NCBI GenBank assembly: GCA_913009515.1 | Contig: CAJVYO010000096.1 | Span: 1 to 6,792, forward strand | Origin: an uncultured Methylococcaceae bacterium | GTDB lineage: Bacteria; Pseudomonadota; Gammaproteobacteria; Methylococcales; Methylomonadaceae | DNA: 6,792 bases | Reading direction: 5' to 3' | Shown here: positions 5,554 through 6,792 of the stretch, piece after piece | Layout of the letters: each line of letters opens with the position of its first letter | Position numbering within the stretch: position 1 is the stretch's first letter | Made by a program: the position numbers and the translations under genes | Notes under the pieces: model-generated | What the model saw: the letters and a program-made list of their open reading frames with translations, nothing else | Database searches by the model: none | Told to the model about the DNA's origin: nothing

Positions 5554-6442
5554 AAATGGATTTACCTTAATCGAGTTAATGATTGCGATGATGCTCGGCA
5601 TTATTGTCACAGGTGGGGGACTTTCTATGTATATCAGTACTATTAGAGCCAGTGCCGATATTGCCAAGTCAGCACGTTTAAATTATGACCTTGATACCAC
5701 CATGCAATTAATGGTTAATGATCTTCGTCGTGCAGGGTACTGGAGAGGTGCAGTTGTAAGCGGGGATACTACTTTTTTACTCAGTAATCCTTTTAATGCC
5801 AGTGATGCCACGCTCAATATTAGAGAATTTGCTAATCCAGGTACAGCAACTAATACAGGCGATTGTATTTTATATAGCTATGATGATGATAATAATGGTA
5901 CAGATGCAGATGGAAATAAAGAAGATATAAATAATACAGGTTATTATGAAAAAGCCAATCCAACAGACGCTAACGTCCCTTATATTGCAGAAACATCAAA
6001 CTTTTACGGATTTAAACTTGATAGAGAAGCCATTTGGATTCGTTATTCTGGCGGCAACACAACTGACTGTAGCACCGGAAATTGGGAACGCATCACCAAT
6101 TTCACGAAAGAAAGTACAAAAAAAGTATTAAATTCAACAAGAATCACTCACCTACAATTTAGCTTTTTACCTATTGCCGAACAAGCGGCTGAAGCGGGTG
6201 TTCATCCAAAATTACCTGCATTAACCGCAACATCACGTTGTTTAAACCTAAGTTTAGACCCAACTGATGCAAACTATATTACCGACTCAATCACTTGTAA
6301 TGGTGCTGTTACCGACAATATTTTAGGGCAACGTCGAATCGTGAATATTCACATAAGTGGCTACGATGCAGATGGTGTCACACTAAAATCATTAAGTACG
6401 ACCGTTCAAATACGAGCAGATCGCCTCTACACCTCACCTTAA
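5543..6442 (+). CDS. pilW: Type IV minor pilin, PilW family
   Basis: 299 aa from the ATG at 5543, or 300 from 5540; PilW proteins are commonly 270-350 aa. The very short leader MIAKNG precedes FTLIELMIAMMLGIIVTGG, a prepilin helix with Glu5. The PilW hallmark follows at about residues 56-67 (MVNDLRRAGYWR). Further family features are CILYSYDDDNNG, the NFYGFKLDREAIWIRYSG strand pair and a C-terminal RRIVNIHISGYDADG segment. Four cysteines in the globular part (in GDCIL, TDCST, SRCLN and ITCNG) could make two disulfides. An Asp/Asn-rich loop around window positions 5881-5935 could bind a metal ion, but this is speculative. PilW joins FimU, PilV, PilX and PilY1 at the pilus tip. The gene overlaps the fimU 3' end and is followed after 10 bp by pilX. 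Confidence 0.9.
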   Translation: MIAKNGFTLIELMIAMMLGIIVTGGGLSMYISTIRASADIAKSARLNYDLDTTMQLMVNDLRRAGYWRGAVVSGDTTFLLSNPFNASDATLNIREFANPGTATNTGDCILYSYDDDNNGTDADGNKEDINNTGYYEKANPTDANVPYIAETSNFYGFKLDREAIWIRYSGGNTTDCSTGNWERITNFTKESTKKVLNSTRITHLQFSFLPIAEQAAEAGVHPKLPALTATSRCLNLSLDPTDANYITDSITCNGAVTDNILGQRRIVNIHISGYDADGVTLKSLSTTVQIRADRLYTSP

Positions 6443-6446
6443 GGAG
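6441..6446 (+). promoter_or_regulatory. Ribosome binding site of pilX
   Basis: AAGGAG overlaps the pilW stop codon and lies 6 nt before the ATG at 6453. It fixes the pilX start and shows that pilX is in the same transcript. Confidence 0.7.
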
Positions 6447-6452
6447 CTTCTG

Positions 6453-6792
6453 ATGTTTAATAAAACAATTTACAAACAACAAGGTGCTGTTACTTTATTT
6501 ATAGCGGTTATTTTGCTGCTAGGCATTACAATAATAACCATGTTGACAGCTAAAGTTGTATTGATGCAAATCAAAACAGAGGCTAATAATTATCGTTCTA
6601 CACAAGCGATGACAGCTGCCAATGCGGCGATGGATTATGCCGTTGCTTATTATATTAATGGTGGACCAGATCAACTGTTAGTTTCGGGTCTTGCGGGTCA
6701 AGATTGTGTGCTTGATACATTCCTAACGCAAACATATACATCAACGGATGGTAATCAGACAACGAGTGCAAGAGTCTCGTTTAATGACAATG
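6453..6792 (+). CDS. pilX: Type IV pilus assembly protein PilX, C-terminus cut off by window edge
   Basis: 113 codons are open from the ATG at 6453 to the window end with no stop. The start MFNKTIYKQQG, then AVTLFIAVILLLGITIITM, is a short basic leader followed by a hydrophobic helix. After it comes TAKVVLMQIKTEANNYRSTQ and AMTAANAAMDYAVAYYINGG, the EANNYRSTQA(M/L)xAAxAA pattern typical of the PilX N-terminal domain. The PilD cleavage site would be QQG before AVTLF. Position +5 of the mature protein is Phe rather than Glu, as in some pseudopilins of the GspK type. PilX is a minor pilin needed for pilus assembly or stability. The likely next gene outside the window is pilY1. Identity is good; the C-terminal half is unseen. 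Confidence 0.85.
   Translation, partial: MFNKTIYKQQGAVTLFIAVILLLGITIITMLTAKVVLMQIKTEANNYRSTQAMTAANAAMDYAVAYYINGGPDQLLVSGLAGQDCVLDTFLTQTYTSTDGNQTTSARVSFNDN

Noticed and set aside
5946..6131. Plus-strand open frame of 61 codons
   Set aside because: It is an alternate frame inside pilW, low in complexity and lacking a ribosome site.

Overview
The window is AT-rich, densely coded bacterial DNA. It carries M17 leucyl aminopeptidase, a formaldehyde-activating-enzyme (Fae) family protein, a BrnT/BrnA toxin-antitoxin pair and a type IV pilus minor-pilin cluster. Together these suggest a gammaproteobacterium, plausibly a methanotroph-like (Methylococcales) or Thiotrichales lineage. The taxon is inferred from gene content only; no rRNA or other marker is present.

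Left part (1-3300). The truncated 5' portion of pepA lies on the minus strand. It is divergent from a Gfo/Idh/MocA-family oxidoreductase on the plus strand, and a perfect TATAAT box faces each gene in the 142-bp gap. The oxidoreductase converges on a COG0731-type radical SAM protein on the minus strand. The 200-bp gap between them is filled by a composite palindromic repeat with 21-bp perfect inverted ends and three internal hairpins.

Middle part (3300-4500). A Fae-family gene is read rightwards, divergent from the radical SAM gene. It keeps the family fold motifs, but by eye it lacks the catalytic His, with Glu in its place. A 63-bp imperfect palindrome follows. Next, on the minus strand, comes a compact brnT-brnA toxin-antitoxin operon whose genes overlap by 8 bp.

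Right part (4500-6792). This is a type IV pilus minor-pilin locus. A PilE-type pilin is on the minus strand, with the brnTA pair 21 bp downstream of it. Divergently on the plus strand is a tight operon of a FimU/FimT (GspH-type) pseudopilin, PilW and PilX, the last cut by the window edge. In the familiar Pseudomonas order fimU-pilV-pilW-pilX-pilY1-pilE these genes would all be co-directional. Here pilE is flipped to the head of the cluster and there is no pilV between fimU and pilW. The shared pilE/fimU promoter region has TATAAT boxes in both directions and a 7-bp dyad placed where one regulator could serve both.

The minor pilins would be cleaved by the prepilin peptidase PilD and form the priming or tip complex of the pilus. 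The remaining genes are housekeeping, accessory or of unknown substrate, with no evident functional link to the pilus. No rRNA, tRNA, CRISPR array or transposase was seen.
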